From the NCBI GenBank assembly GCA_029216955.1, contig JANAVB010009599.1, forward strand, positions 1,187,447 through 1,251,446: 64,000 bases of DNA. Direction: 5' to 3'. Below are positions 10,880 through 22,490 of this stretch, piece by piece. The notes under the pieces are model-generated. The model was not told the DNA's origin and made no database searches. It saw only the letters and a program-made list of their open reading frames with translations. The DNA is from Iris pallida (Eukaryota; Streptophyta; Magnoliopsida; Asparagales; Iridaceae). Within the stretch, counting starts at the first letter, position 1. Each line of letters starts with the position of its first letter. The position numbers were made by a program, and so were the translations under genes.

Positions 10880-11999
10880 TAAAAAATTCTATTGTTTAGA
10901 TTTAATTGGTATGCTTTGAATTGCAATTTTAAGACCAAAATATGGATATCACCACTTTGGAAGGGTTTTGGTGGTTACCATGTCTGAAGTTTTTATTGCT
11001 TTAGTGTTTGTGGTTCATCAAGCTTATTTTCTGTTCTCATTTTTGCTTTTAATAACCCTAATTTTCTGTTTAATGCATAATTGAAATATATGAAAATCGT
11101 CGATATATATCCTTAAACTTATAGCATAAAACAATAACAACAAAGCTATTATAGCATCAGCTACCTAATATCCTCATCTTCCACTTATTGCATAGAGATC
11201 TGGCTAACTAATGCAGCAGTTTATAATGACAAGATCTTTAATGGGACGTATTGTACCGGCCCGTCTTCTTCTTTTTGCAAAAATATACACTTTCTTTTTC
11301 CATATGTTGTATGAAAATGTCTTGCGTATTTCCCTTTCTATCGTTTGAAAGAAGTTATGCCTTTTCATCAATCTTCTCCTGCAACTTCAAAATTTTCCTT
11401 TAGGAAATAGTTTGTAAATGTCACTCTAGTCCTCTTCATTTTGCGCAGGTTACTCTAAGCTTTATAAATTTCCTTTGGTAAATAGTTTGTAAATGGTTTT
11501 GTTAGCCCCTCATATGTGGTTCAATCCTTTGGCAATATGGAATATCCTTACTTTGTAGTTTGTTTTTGCACTATCTAGAACTATCTCAATCATTAATGAA
11601 TGTGTATATATTCTATCATATTTGTATTATGAAATCTTAAGGTTCTAGTTTTTAGGCCCCAGATCCCTTTATGAGGCTCTAATTAGACTTTCATTTGGTG
11701 GCAATGCCAATTCTTTTTAGTTTATAACAAGTATCATGAACTATTCCTGAGTTGGGACTTGCTGCAACTTGCTACCCAAAAGATCCAAGTTTACAACTTG
11801 ATATCTAATTTCTTAGTACTTGAATACCCCAAACTTCTAATTTTTTGCAATTGATGTCCTATACTGCTGGTAAAAGGAAAAAAAAAAGAGACTATCATTC
11901 TACCCAGAGTTTTAAAAATTGGACATGACAATTGGACCGGTCAACCCATGAACCAGTAGCTTTTTCGGACTGATTTTATATTGATCCATTGATTTTTAT
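10880..11999. other. CACTA interior, no coding match
   Basis: About 1.1 kb of AT-rich sequence between the C-rich leader and the first recognisable transposase exon. It is probably intron. I see no repeat, RNA gene or convincing ORF. Confidence 0.4.
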
Positions 12000-12187
12000 T
12001 CCAAAAATTCGGCACATGATGCAAACAAGCGAAAGGATTGGCTGAAGGAGGAATATTGGAAGAAAATGCAAGAGGATATGACAAAACTAGAGTACAAGGC
12101 CAGGTCGGACAGGACGAAGACAGCTCGTGCTAAGGCTCGTCTCCATACGGGTGGATCGATCCCGACTGCTGAACATTTTGACGGATG
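12000..12187 (+). pseudogene. CACTA TnpA-like exon (N-terminal part of the recognised protein)
   Basis: Reads KNSAHDANKRKDW, then a highly charged KEEYWKKMQED block, and then TARAKARLHTGGS at about 12120-12155. This resembles the conserved N-R-A-K...H-T-G-G-S box of the plant transposase family found in En/Spm (PF03004 type). The exon ends at GGATG|GTATGT (12187). The family is thought to bind subterminal repeats rather than cut DNA. The upstream limit is a guess; a polypyrimidine tract lies before 12000. Joining to the next exon appears to need a 2-nt correction, so this copy may be broken here. Confidence 0.65.
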
Positions 12188-12258
12188 GTATGTAAAATCG
12201 TTAATTAAAGTGTAAAATTTCATCATTTATGTATATATCATAGAGTTAACTTTTATAG

Positions 12259-12381
12259 TGCGAAGAGGCCGCCAAGGCAGGCTTAGACACGAGTACTGTC
12301 GACTTTCCCAAGATATTCGAACGTACCCATAAAAGAAAGAACGATGGGAAGTTAGTAGATGAACGGGCTACCAAAGCATTT
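12259..12381 (+). pseudogene. CACTA TnpA-like exon (THKRK...VDERA block)
   Basis: Reads AAKAGLDTSTVDFPKIFERT followed by HKRKNDGKLVDERATKAF. The THKRKDG-x-x-VDERA motif is a hallmark of plant Ptta/En/Spm TnpA-like transposases. A clean donor F|GTAAGT follows at 12382. The exon continues in phase 0 into the exon at 17580. Confidence 0.8.
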
Positions 12382-13997
12382 GTAAGTATTTGCTTGACTT
12401 TCAACAGATTATCAAAAATTTAGTTGACCTTTGCCAAACCACTATAATCAGAATATATCATGATATTTTGATGAAGTTGGATCCCATATCTAGGAATTAT
12501 GTTTGGATGCTCGAATTTAAGTTCTTCAGAATCTTATCTTACCCTAAGGTCAAGTTTTGGAAGTTCCTAGTTGGAATATAAACTTATTAACATATTGGTT
12601 TGCTGATGCTTATTGTTGCTTAGCTTTTACACAAGAGTTGGAAATAGTCATGCATTTGTTGGGAAAGTGAAAGCATGGACTAGGTATGAGAAGACTACTC
12701 TCAGACCAAGTCCTGTATTATCCTTGCCATATGAGGTTTATACTTTGTTTAGATTTTCTTGGTAACTAAATCATTTCCTTGCTGTCCATGAATTTTGGGC
12801 TTAAAGTTCCTATAGCTAAATGAACTCTAATTTGAATGGAGTTGGTCAACTAATTATTCTACTTGCCTGGAACAATTTTGTAACTTTGACAGAAGTAAAA
12901 CTATTAATCCAACTTAATTTAATTTGGAAGAAACTGGAAGAGCATTATAAATAAGCAAATAATGTGTGGCAATTTGTTTTGCTTTCCAGTTTATGGAATG
13001 TAAAATTTATGCTGTCTATATGTATGTTTGCATGCTCTTGCCATCTTCAATTTGTTTATCAACATTATAGCATGAAAGTAGTGTGGTACATAAAGCGTCA
13101 CATTGTTTGTTGCTCATCCTGGTTGTACATGCGCATCATACCAAACTAATGTTCGTTCCAGGTTCTTTCAGATCCATTCCAGGATAGTCACACGAACGAG
13201 AATGTAGTGTTTCCGCGTAATATTTTTGAAAAATGCATAAGATGTTCAATGTAGTAAGAGAGGTGAAGATGGCTTGAATGCATGATTGGGTGATTTCACA
13301 TGACCTACCACCAATCACTAATACATTTGTTGCAATTCTTGGAGAGAAAATATTGTCTGCCTAGTTCAAATTGATGAAAAGTGGAAACCTAGTGTAGCAT
13401 GTTTTGACATTTGTTTGAATTTAGGGAAGCGGATGGTATACCTGGTCTCTAGCACAGTCCATGCCTTATATAACTAGTTAAGGGTGGCAGTGCTGGTTTC
13501 TGGTTGGGTTGAGAGTATCCAACCATCTAAAACATTTCAATATGTAATTTATGTGATTACGTCGCTTGATATGAATTTCCAACCTGCTCCTTCTCATCTT
13601 AGCTAGATGCCTTCAGTTCCTAATATTTGAAACTCAGTTCTGAAATGATGGTAAAGCTTAGTAATATAAACATCAACTTAACCGAGTTCGTCGTTACCAT
13701 GTTATAATCCTTGATCATTGACAAAATTTGGCCAGAATCCTGATCTAATATTTAACTTCAAATATTCAACTAGACTAAAGTAAGAAGAGAGAACAATGTG
13801 TGAACATTCGGAAAATTTGGCCAGAATCCTGATGTAATCCTGATATAAGATTAAGGTCGTGAAAAGGGATAAATTTTTTTGAGAGAATAATGTGTGAATA
13901 TTCGGACCCTGATGCTTGGAATGATTGGGATTCTTATTCTTAACTATTCATGTAGAGTTGTTCGGTTTTTAGTTGCAAATTAGCCTACAGAAGTCTT

Positions 13998-14225
13998 TTA
14001 AGCCTAATTGATGGCGTGGTAGGAAAGCGCTGCAGCCACTCGATATGGTTTGGGTTATTGGGAAATATATCCGATCATTGGACCATGGTCCGATGGCTGG
14101 AAAATGCTAAAGCCTAAGGGTGTGTTTGGGAACGGAATTTAGAAAAGAAAACTGAGGTTTTGGTGGTGTTAATCCCGACCCAACCCGCCCGAGTTGCACC
14201 CCTACTAACCGATGGCATGGTAGCT
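13998..14225 (+). repeat. Partial copies of the GATGGCGTGGTAG repeat
   Basis: A diverged copy at 13998-14130 matches the start of the larger repeats (GATGGCGTGGTAG, GCTGCAGCCACTC, ACCATGGTCCGATGGCTGG). A shorter fragment lies at 14208-14243 (GATGGCATGGTAGC, then CCAGCCACTTG). Confidence 0.6.
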
Positions 14226-14286
14226 GATCACTCCAGCCACTTGTTGTGCTTCGTCTTGGCTTGGCTTTGTATTGCTGTTGCTTTGA

Positions 14287-14288
14287 GG

Positions 14289-14322
<34 letters not shown>

Positions 14323-14327
14323 TGATA
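14287..14327 (+). repeat. (AAT)n microsatellite
   Basis: About eleven uninterrupted ATA/AAT triplets followed by GATGATGAT. It creates the leucine run of the false minus-strand ORF at 14107-14388. Confidence 0.95.
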
Positions 14328-14483
14328 AAAAGTTAGATTTATCAGAATAGGCTTTCCTGCAACTTTGCAAAAAAGTTAGCAGAAGCAAGCCTAGATAGCT
14401 GTCCCAAATCGGTCCTTAACTGAAATTAATCAGGAACATTGTTGGGGTCCCCTCATTGCATGTACTAATCGTTGGGTTTGCAT

Positions 14484-15780
14484 TTGCAATAATACATTCC
14501 CTTTCGGAAACTGCATGATGTTGCAGCTGTATGCTATTTCTTAAAACTATAGCAAGGGGTGAGCACGGTCTGGTTGAGTCCCTTAAGCCCTTAAGCCTAA
14601 TTGATGGCGTGGTAGCTAAGAGCTGCAGCCACCCAATATGGTTAGGGTTATTGGGAAATATATCGGATCACTTGACCATGGTCCGATGGCTGGAGAATGC
14701 TACGCCTAAGGCTTCGTTTGGTTCACGGAAAGGAAAGGAAAGGAAAGGAAACCAATTATTTGCTCTTATAGTTGGTTTAAAGGATCAGTGCCCCCTTGTA
14801 TTCACTAATGGGCACAGAAACAAGTTCGGTATTTGGGAAAATTTAACTTCATTGAAAAGTTCAGAATTTGGGAAATGTTTGGAACTGGAAAGAAAGAATT
14901 TTTTTACAAATATGTACTTAAAAAGGTTTTTTTTTTGCATGTATACCCTCTCTAGAATATGCAAAATTTTCTGGATATCTTAATTTTTTTAATTACATGT
15001 ATATTCCTGAAAAATGTTTCTTTTTTGCATTTCTGAAGTATAAAGAGGCGATGATCATTTTCCCGTGGCATTTTTAAGATTTTGCAATAGTGAAATGCCA
15101 GGATTCATGGGTTTGATACTCTCTATTATCCTGCTGCAAAGCATTTGTCCCATAGTTTTGTGGATGGCTAGATGAATCCTTCTCTTCCGCTCATCTCTGT
15201 TAAGGTCGTCTCTTGTATAACTACCATTTTTTTTGTATTATCTCGACTCGACCCACGTTGTTGCAATTTCATAACTAGGATATTGTCAATAGTCACTCAT
15301 CAGATTTGGTAATCCTTTAAAGTCATGTGGCCCTTTTATTCTTCTGCAGTTCTTTTATAGTGGCGAGGCAACGATTGCAGTCATATGCTAGCCTCCAGAG
15401 AAATAATTGGTAGACACCTGATTTTACTCCTGTGGTTGGCTTCACACAGAAGTTGAAATTTTTGGGCACGTGTTTCATGATTCATCTTAAAGTCTCTCTT
15501 TATGGTATCTGTAACTTTGGTCATCCCTGTATCTCATCCTATCTGTTTGAAGAGCTGATCTGAGCCTCTTTATTATATTTTTTATTTAGGAATTTTTGAC
15601 AACCAAATATATTTAGCTGCTTTGATTTTTCTTTCTATTTCCTTTTTAACTAAAAAATGTGGGGAGAATCTGAAGATATTCAGGCAATAGAAAACTATAC
15701 TCAACTTTTTTTAATGAATTGTTTTTTGTGTGTACCCCCCAACTGCCAGAAATATGGTGGGGCTCTCTATGATTTTTCAA
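14484..15780 (+). repeat. Duplicated segment, copy 1
   Basis: Aligns over its length with 16104-17500: the GATGTTGCAGCTGTATGC start, the GGAAAGGAAAGG run (14729-14751), the AGAATATGCAAAATTTTCTG block, the GCAACGATTG block and the final ACTAAAAAATGTGGGG block. Within it, a TTTAGGAATTTTTGACAACC block is repeated at about 15588 and 15831. Confidence 0.85.
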
Positions 15781-15958
15781 CTCTACTCAAACTCCCTATC
15801 ACTATCCATAATATGGTGCAACTCCTATATTTAGGAATTTTTGACAACCAAATATATTTAGCTGCTTTGTTTTTTTCTTTCTATTTCCTTTTTAACTAAA
15901 AAATGTGGGGGATCTAGGGTTTTGTTTTGTGGAGAGAGAGAGAGAGTGGATGGGTTAT

Positions 15959-16097
15959 GGCTCTGATACCATGTTTATTAGAATAATTGGATGATTATTA
16001 TTGATGAGAGAGTTACATATATATAGGAGAGGCTAACCTCTCTCACTATTGTTCTATCCGATGTGGGACTAAAGCCCAATACTACTAATACTTAACA
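15959..16097 (-). mobile_element. TRIM-like LTR with adjacent initiator-Met primer site
   Basis: GGCTCTGATACCA at 15959-15971 is the reverse complement of TGGTATCAGAGCC, the classic primer site for tRNA-iMet. It abuts a 126-bp unit, TGTTTATTAG to CTTAACA (15972-16097), with the TGTT/AACA ends of a short LTR and the plant-LTR-like phrase CGATGTGGGACT. LTR plus primer site on the minus strand fits a terminal-repeat retrotransposon in miniature. The second LTR is missing. It sits exactly between the two copies of the duplicated segment. Confidence 0.65.
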
Positions 16098-16103
16098 GCA
16101 ACA

Positions 16104-17500
16104 ATACAATCCCCTTTAGAAACTGTACGATGTTGCAGCTGTATGCTATTTCTTAAAACTACGGCCAGGAGTGAGCACGGTCTGGTTCAGTCCCTTAAGC
16201 CTAGTTGATGGCGTGGTAGCAAAGCGCTGCAGCCACTCTATATGGTTGGGGTTATTAGGAAATATATTGAATAATTGGACCATGGTCCGATGGCTGGAAA
16301 ATGCTGAGTCTAAGGCCTTGTTTGGTTCGCGGAAAGGAAAGGAAATCAATTCTTTGCTCTTATGGTTTGGGTTAAAGGATTTAAAACCAGAACATCTGTG
16401 CCCCCTTGTGTTCACTAATGGGCACAGTAACAAGTTCAGTATTTGGGAAAATTTAGCGACATTGGAAGTTCAGAATTTGGGAAATTTTTGGAACTGGAAA
16501 GGAAGAAATATTTACAAATATGTACATACAGAAAGGTTTTTTTTTGCATGTATACCTCTAGAATATGCAAAATTTTCTGGATATCCTAAATTTTTAATTA
16601 CATGTATATTCCTGAAAAATGTTTCTTTTTTGTATTTCTGAAGTATAAAGAGGCGCTGATGATTTGCCCGTGGCATTTTAAGATTTTGCATTTCTGAAAT
16701 GCCAGGATTCAGGGGTTTGATACTCTATTATCCTGCTGCAAAGCATTTGTCCCATAATTTTGTTGATGGCTAGATGGATCCTTCTCTTCCGTTCATCTTC
16801 GTTCAGGTCGTCTCTTGTATAACTACCATTTCTTTTGTATTACCTCGATCAGTGTTCTCTCTGCTCAGACCCATGTTGTTGCAATTTCATAACTACGATA
16901 TTGTCAATAGTCACTTATCAGATTTGGTAATATTTTAAAGTCATGTGGCCCCTTTCTTCTTCTGCAGTTCATTAATAGTGGCGAGGCAACGATTGATTGT
17001 TGTCATATGCTAGCCTGCAGAGAAATAATTGGTAGACACCTGATTTTACTCCTGTGGTTGGCTTCACACAGATAGAAGTTGAAATTTTTGGGCAGCTTGC
17101 ATACATTATCTTTTAGTGAGCTTATTGGGTTTGATATGAAATTGGGTAATGTGTTGCTTTCTTAGACATTTCCTTCTTGAATCTTTATTTGAGACATGTT
17201 TCATAATTCATCTTAAAGGCTCTCTTTATGCTATCCGTAACTTTGGTCATCCATGTATCTCATCCTCTGTTTGAAGGGCTGATCTGAGCCTCTTTTATTA
17301 TATTTGTTATTTAGGAATTCTTTGATAACCAAATATATTTAGCTTCTTTGCTTTTTCTTTCTATTTCTATTTTAACTAAAAAATGTGGGGAGAATCTGGT
17401 TCAGACAATAGAAAACTGTACTCTTGAACTTTTTTTTAATGAATTTTTTTTTGTATCCCCCCAACTGCTAGAAATACGGTGGAGCTCCCTATGACTTTTG
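16104..17500 (+). repeat. Duplicated segment, copy 2
   Basis: Co-linear with 14484-15780, with many small indels. It carries an extra block at about 17095-17195 not seen in copy 1. Divergence by eye is well above that of the element A LTRs, so the duplication is older. Confidence 0.85.
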
Positions 17501-17579
17501 GGCAAATATTAGTTCCTATTCTTTAAAACATGTAGTTTGGTTGTAATTTTATATATTCATGATATATTTATATATACAG

Positions 17580-18182
17580 GAGGCCTACGAAAAATTGGAG
17601 AGTCATGCCTCTCAGGCCACTGATCAGGAAGGGGCGGCAACTATTACTAGTATGCCACGTATGCCCATTGCGAGGAATGACTTGTGGGTACATGCTGTTG
17701 GAAGAGGAAAGGGCGGTAGTGTGTACAGTACCGGGTCGTTAGCGTCACAATCGTCGATATATTTTAGAGCCCTTCCACCTGCACAGTCTACTACTGGTCC
17801 TGCACAGACTATTTCTACTGGCGTTCTTACTATGGAGCAGATGGCTACCATGATGTTCGATTTTTAGAGACAGTTGAGACACATTACTGAGTTGGTGTCT
17901 CCAAACAGTGCTCCTGGCGGTACTACTGCTCCTTCTGGTACTTTGACTGTTCCTCCTGCTGCTGCTGCTGCTGCTGCTGCTACTCATTCTTTTACTCCAG
18001 CTACTATTTCATCTGTTGCTCATCCGGCTACGTCTCCATCTGTTGTTCCTTCGGCTACGTCTACATCTGTTGCTCCTCCAGCTACTTCTGTTCCAGGTCC
18101 AGTTTTTATGGCGAGCCAGCAATAGGCATTTTTTACACTTGTGAAGCAATTTATGGGCAGCATGCAGCCACCATCGTCTTGA
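17580..18182 (+). pseudogene. CACTA TnpA-like last exon
   Basis: Begins at a clean acceptor with EAYEKLESHAS, then MPRMPIARNDLWVHAVGRGK at about 17649-17710. The A-R-N-D-L-W-V box followed by GxGxVYSxGS is the most recognisable motif of plant TnpA-like transposases. Two in-frame TAG codons at 17865 and 18123 are each placed where CAG is plausible. The tail contains a (GCT)n-encoded alanine run at 17956-17982 and a proline/serine/threonine-rich region, ending at TGA 18180-18182. Without the TAGs the frame is continuous, so decay is mild. The catalytic TnpD-type protein is not in this element. Confidence 0.8.
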
Positions 18183-18409
18183 TATTTCCTCTTTTGTATC
18201 GCTAGAGACATTAGTTTGTACTTATTGCATTAGATTATCTTTTTGTATGGATGGTGTATGGTCGATGGTTGGACATAAAAAAATAATATATATATTTAAG
18301 TGCGTTGTGAACTGTATTGTGGTGCTAAAATTTACACTGTATTTAAGTACATTGTGAACTGGCTTATATTACTGTTACGGCATTTACAGGATGTGTATAG
18401 CAGGATTTT

Positions 18410-18824
18410 TGCAAATATAAAAAACCGACTAACTATCGACGCATCAGCGACTAACAACTTGAAAAAACAAACTAAGCAGCGACTAACTCTCGACTAACCA
18501 GCGACTAACCTTCGACTATCCAGCGACTAAAAGTATTGCCAACTAAAATTTGGTAAAAGCAACTAGTCGTCGAAAGTTAGTCGCCATTTAGTCGCTACTT
18601 CAGCGATGGAAATATTAGTCGCCGATTAGTCGCTAATTTTAGTCGCTATTTTAGTCGCTAGTTCGTCGGTGCGGCGACGAACCAGCGACGAAACATGAAC
18701 AGCGACTATGCATTTAGCGACGAAAAATTTTAGTCGCCCATTAGTCGCTATTTTGCTTTAGCGACTAATATATCAATTTTAGCAACTAAAAAATCAGTCG
18801 CTATTTGGCTGTTTTTTTGTAGTG
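18410..18824 (+). repeat. 3' subterminal repeats and terminus of the CACTA
   Basis: About 400 bp dense with GCGACTAA and TTAGTCGC in both orientations, ending TTTTTTTGTAGTG. It is longer and more regular than the 5' array. Confidence 0.85.
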
Positions 18825-19529
18825 TAAGCTGTAAGAACCCCCCTCTCTTTACTCTTTTCCCCTTTCTTTTATTGACTGTAGTAGGTTACAATTTTTATAT
18901 TTTTAGAGTTAATGGGTATGATTTGGGAATTAGAGGGAGTGTTGCGACAACAACAAAGACGAGCCCCTCCTCCTTTCAATTCATTTAAGTTTGGATAATT
19001 TTATGATTATTGATAGTCAAAGATTATGGTTGGTATAGTGTGGGGCATGACCCCTGCTGCCCTTTCAATGATGAATTTTTGTGTTTTAATTATTTTCTAA
19101 TAACAAAATTTTGGGAATTAGGTTTTCATAACTTATTATTCATATCTGTTAATCACCAGTAAGCTTAGGGCTGGCTGCCTTGGGCTGTTTGAACTTAGAC
19201 TATTTATATATAGATATAAGTGTATACATATATGTGTATGTATATGTGTATATATATTGTTATTGTTATAATTAATACTCGTTTGGTATTATTGTAATAT
19301 TTTATTAAATAATTATATGATAAATAATTTTTAGAAAAATGTTTATAACAAAATTTGTCTTCTAGTTTCAAAATTATTTTAAAGTATGTTATAGTTTCTA
19401 TCTAACTAAAATAATTAGGGTTAGAATCCCTAAAATGATTTTTGGAGTTTTTATATATTATCTAAAAGTATTACGATTAATAAAAATATAGTTTCTAGTT
19501 ATTATAAATAGATTTTTGGATTGAAAGGG

Positions 19530-19530
<1 letters not shown>

Positions 19531-19611
<81 letters not shown>
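19531..19611. repeat. (TA)n microsatellite
   Basis: About 80 bp of pure alternating TA within the E LTR. Confidence 0.98.
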
Positions 19612-19615
<4 letters not shown>

Positions 19616-20906
19616 AAAATAATTTCTTGGGCTTTCAGATAGTGTGTATACATATTATGATCAATAAAAATGTAGTTTCCCAGTATTATAGATGATTTTT
19701 AAAATAGTTATATGTATTTAGTGATGCCATTTTTCTCAAAATCTTAAATCGCGACTATTAAATCATTTCCTATTTTTTGGTTTGATTATCGTGTCAAACT
19801 CTAATTTTGGGCTTCTATATACAAAACTAGGCTATTTGGATTATTCTGGACTCAATGGAACCAATGTGTCGCGTTTGAGACCATATTGTAGAGCATAACA
19901 TCATACCAATTATGTGTCGACACGTTCGTGTCGCGTACGTCGACTCCAACGAATTCAGGCGTGTACATTCTCTGATTATTTTCATCATGATAGTATCTAT
20001 ATTACCTGCTCTAGACTAGTTTACTTGATGATGACACATTGTTACACGGATTGGTACTAAATAGATCTTGTCAGAAGATGTTATCCCTTATCGGGTACAT
20101 CGGGTATTTTATGTTTATGTACATCATGTACTCATTGTATTTGTATTATTTATGTACTCTCATTTTCTCTCATGTACTCTCATGTGCTTCATGTGCAAAT
20201 TAATAATCATTTATGTAACGTGTCGTAATTAGATCCATGTGTATCGATTGGGGCGGAGGAGTAGAAGTAGTTATGAGATTACATCCCTTAGTATAATCAT
20301 GTACATGTCGATTATATTCTTAACGTATAATCGAGTTACCGTAGAATAATCATGTACAACCTAAACCAATCACATAACTATCTTATGCTCAAAATTACTT
20401 GTGTTCATTTCAAGTTAACATGTTCTTTATCTTATTCATGTACTTAGTTCTTTATATCTTCATGATTTTATTTCTCAATTTCTCTGTATTTCTATTCCAG
20501 TACATCATGTATTTTATTCTATTGCGAGTTATATATTTCCTACCATGGAATGGAACTGCTTTCAGAGTTATGTACTTCGCTCCAATCCTGACTGGATAAC
20601 TATTTTTAATATAATGTTTTGTCCCACACCCTGGACTTCATGATGACAGTTCTCGATGTACTTTAGATCGTGAGTTGACCTAAGGAGTGCTCTAGGCCAT
20701 CATTTTTTGATTTATGTCTCGTTATCAGATTTGTCTCCGATACATTCTTGTTATGTATGTTCATTTGTAGACTAGTTGTTTTAGTGTTGTTGACATCTTT
20801 CCTATTTCATATGTTTCTTAGCTGTTGTGATGTGATTTGAGTACATGTGTTATTATGGATCATTTAGATGTTGTAGAAATTTATTCGGTACTTGACAGCG
20901 TTATAC

Positions 20907-20922
20907 CACCGATACTGCGGTG
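20907..20922 (+). other. LTR-end hairpin, element E
   Basis: CACCG, a six-base loop, then CGGTG. The equivalent place in A and D reads CGCCG, loop, CGGCG, so the pair changed on both sides. Confidence 0.55.
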
Positions 20923-20986
20923 TAGGCTGGGCATGGCCCACATACTCGTGCCCGAATATCTGGGTGTGGGTCATGACACATTTTTA

Positions 20987-21002
20987 TGGTGGCCCATGCA
21001 GG
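20987..21002 (+). promoter_or_regulatory. Primer binding site, element E
   Basis: TGGTGGCCCATGCAGG, 8 bp after the LTR end. It is identical to A and D, and differs from B at one base. Confidence 0.6.
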
Positions 21003-21068
21003 TCCTTCTTTGCAACTAATGCAAAGTCGTGGTAGTACTTAGGCTTAGCCTGACTACTGTGAGCTTGC
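20998..21068 (+). other. Foldable segment after the primer site, element E
   Basis: Outer pair GCAGG (20998-21002) with CTTGC (21064-21068). Inner stem CTTTGCA/TGCAAAG (21008-21014/21020-21026). Second stem GTAGT/ACTAC near 21033/21053. A, D and B have the same outer pair and a stem at the second position. Confidence 0.5.
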
Positions 21069-22280
21069 CCTAGGATAAGGATTTGAGTCATAAAATATTC
21101 TAGGAGCTTTGGTCCTCAATCACATATTAGGAACTCTTGATAGATTCTAGGGATGTCCCTTGAGAATCTTACTTCAAACTATATTGGGTCTTTTTTCATT
21201 TCGCTTTTGCTTATCCTGATTTTTGAAATACTAATCCGTTGCTATTCTTGCATTCATATGAGTTTTATGGACTCTAGAAGGAACAAAAGAGTAGAAGTTG
21301 AACTTATATACCATTTAGGTTGAGGAGAGAAAATGATTAGCCAATCTTATATATAAAGTTCGAGAATTATTTTAGGACATATTCAAGAAATTTTGAATTT
21401 TGACCAAGATAGTACCTTTGGGATGACCCCTGAGAATCTCACTCTAGACCCTATATCGAAATCTGTTTCCACTTGTTAGCGTTTACTCTTCCTTGTTCAT
21501 TGATTGAATCTTAGTGTTCATTGTTAACTTTGATTTGATATCGAGATGAATTTTATAGACTAGATTAAGATATATTCTGATGACATGTTTGATGAGGACA
21601 GTGTGAAATAGAAATGTCTGCTTTAGTATGGAGTCTAGAATTTATCGCAGCCATACAAGCTGGCATGATAAAAACATCGAGCCTGAATTGGGGCATACTT
21701 ATCTTAATTTTGGGATTTAGAGATTTTCGCAGCCATACCAGATGGCGTGGTTAGAATTCTAGGTAACATGATTATAGGGTATATACCTTATTTGTGGACT
21801 GTATCGTTTATTGCAGCTATGCTTACTCGTATGATGAGAGTTTTGGGTAACATGATTTCAGGTAGACGTGTATGGTTATCAGACCATATCTTAAATTGGT
21901 TCACTCCGTTATGACCTGATGAGCAAGATAAACTTCTATCATCATTTTCTTCGTATTGGTTGTTCTGTCCTACTTGCATCCATCAAACTCTCTTATATCT
22001 AAGTCTGTTAGCTACACTTTGAAATCTCTTGAATTATCATATCTCTATATCTGGGAAAGGTCGAGGAAGTATTATAAATCATCTAGCTCGGAATTTATTA
22101 TCAAGTAATGACCCTCGTAAGAATATATAATGTTAGACACTAAGATAGAATTCGTGGGGTAAGGATATGACTGAGATTGAGAACAAATCAAGAGACCGGT
22201 AATATCAAATTGGAAAGGTTACATATAGAGGAATATTTTGAGTATGGATTACTTTTGATATAACGTAGGAGGATTTCGAG

Positions 22281-22281
<1 letters not shown>

Positions 22282-22366
<85 letters not shown>

Positions 22367-22375
22367 GATTATATA

Positions 22376-22428
<53 letters not shown>

Positions 22429-22445
22429 TATATATATATATATAT

Positions 22446-22488
<43 letters not shown>

Positions 22489-22490
22489 GA
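22282..22490. repeat. Compound (TA)n tract
   Basis: Alternating TA broken by ATTAATGATTATAT and AAAATATATA interruptions, about 200 bp. It generates the false Tyr/Ile ORF at 22205-22396. Confidence 0.97.

Larger units (their letters stand above)
12382..17579 (+). other. Long intron (5.2 kb) of the CACTA gene
   Basis: Donor GTAAGT at 12382 and acceptor TATATACAG at 17579 join two exons of one conserved protein in frame. The intron holds a roughly 1.3-kb duplicated segment, a TRIM-like LTR between the copies, a trinucleotide microsatellite, and four copies of a GATGGCGTGGTAG motif. The 14531-14983 and 16171-16641 ORFs are homologous stretches of the duplication and not genes. Confidence 0.7.
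10246..18824 (+). mobile_element. Complete CACTA (En/Spm) transposon, 8579 bp, non-autonomous
   Basis: It starts CACTACAAAA at 10246 and ends TTTTTTTGTAGTG at 18824. It is flanked by the 3 bp duplication TAA at 10243-10245 and 18825-18827. Subterminal arrays of TAGCGACTAA-type motifs lie at both ends. It carries a TnpA-like gene in three recognised exons (12000-18182), with premature TAG stops. I see no TNP2/TnpD catalytic transposase, so it would depend on proteins from elsewhere. The last intron is 5.2 kb and contains repeat copies and a TRIM-like LTR. It is inserted in the integrase of gypsy-1. Confidence 0.9.
18830..20978 (+). mobile_element. 5' LTR of element E
   Basis: Starts TGTAAGAACCC at 18830 and ends GTGTGGGTCATGACA at 20978. 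A primer-site motif follows 8 bp later. The last 90 bp match the LTR ends of A and D (GACAGCGTT, then TACC, then GTAGGCTGG). A (TA)n tract lies at 19531-19611. The start is five bases right of the CACTA end, so TAAGC (18825-18829) would be its own target duplication. I did not find the matching 3' LTR. No ORF is supported. Confidence 0.7.

Noticed and set aside
14531..14983. 150-codon ORF, with a similar one at 16171-16641
   Set aside because: They resemble each other only because the DNA is duplicated; they lie in an intron and have no motif.
22205..22396. Tyr/Ile repeat protein on the minus strand
   Set aside because: Translation of a (TA)n microsatellite.
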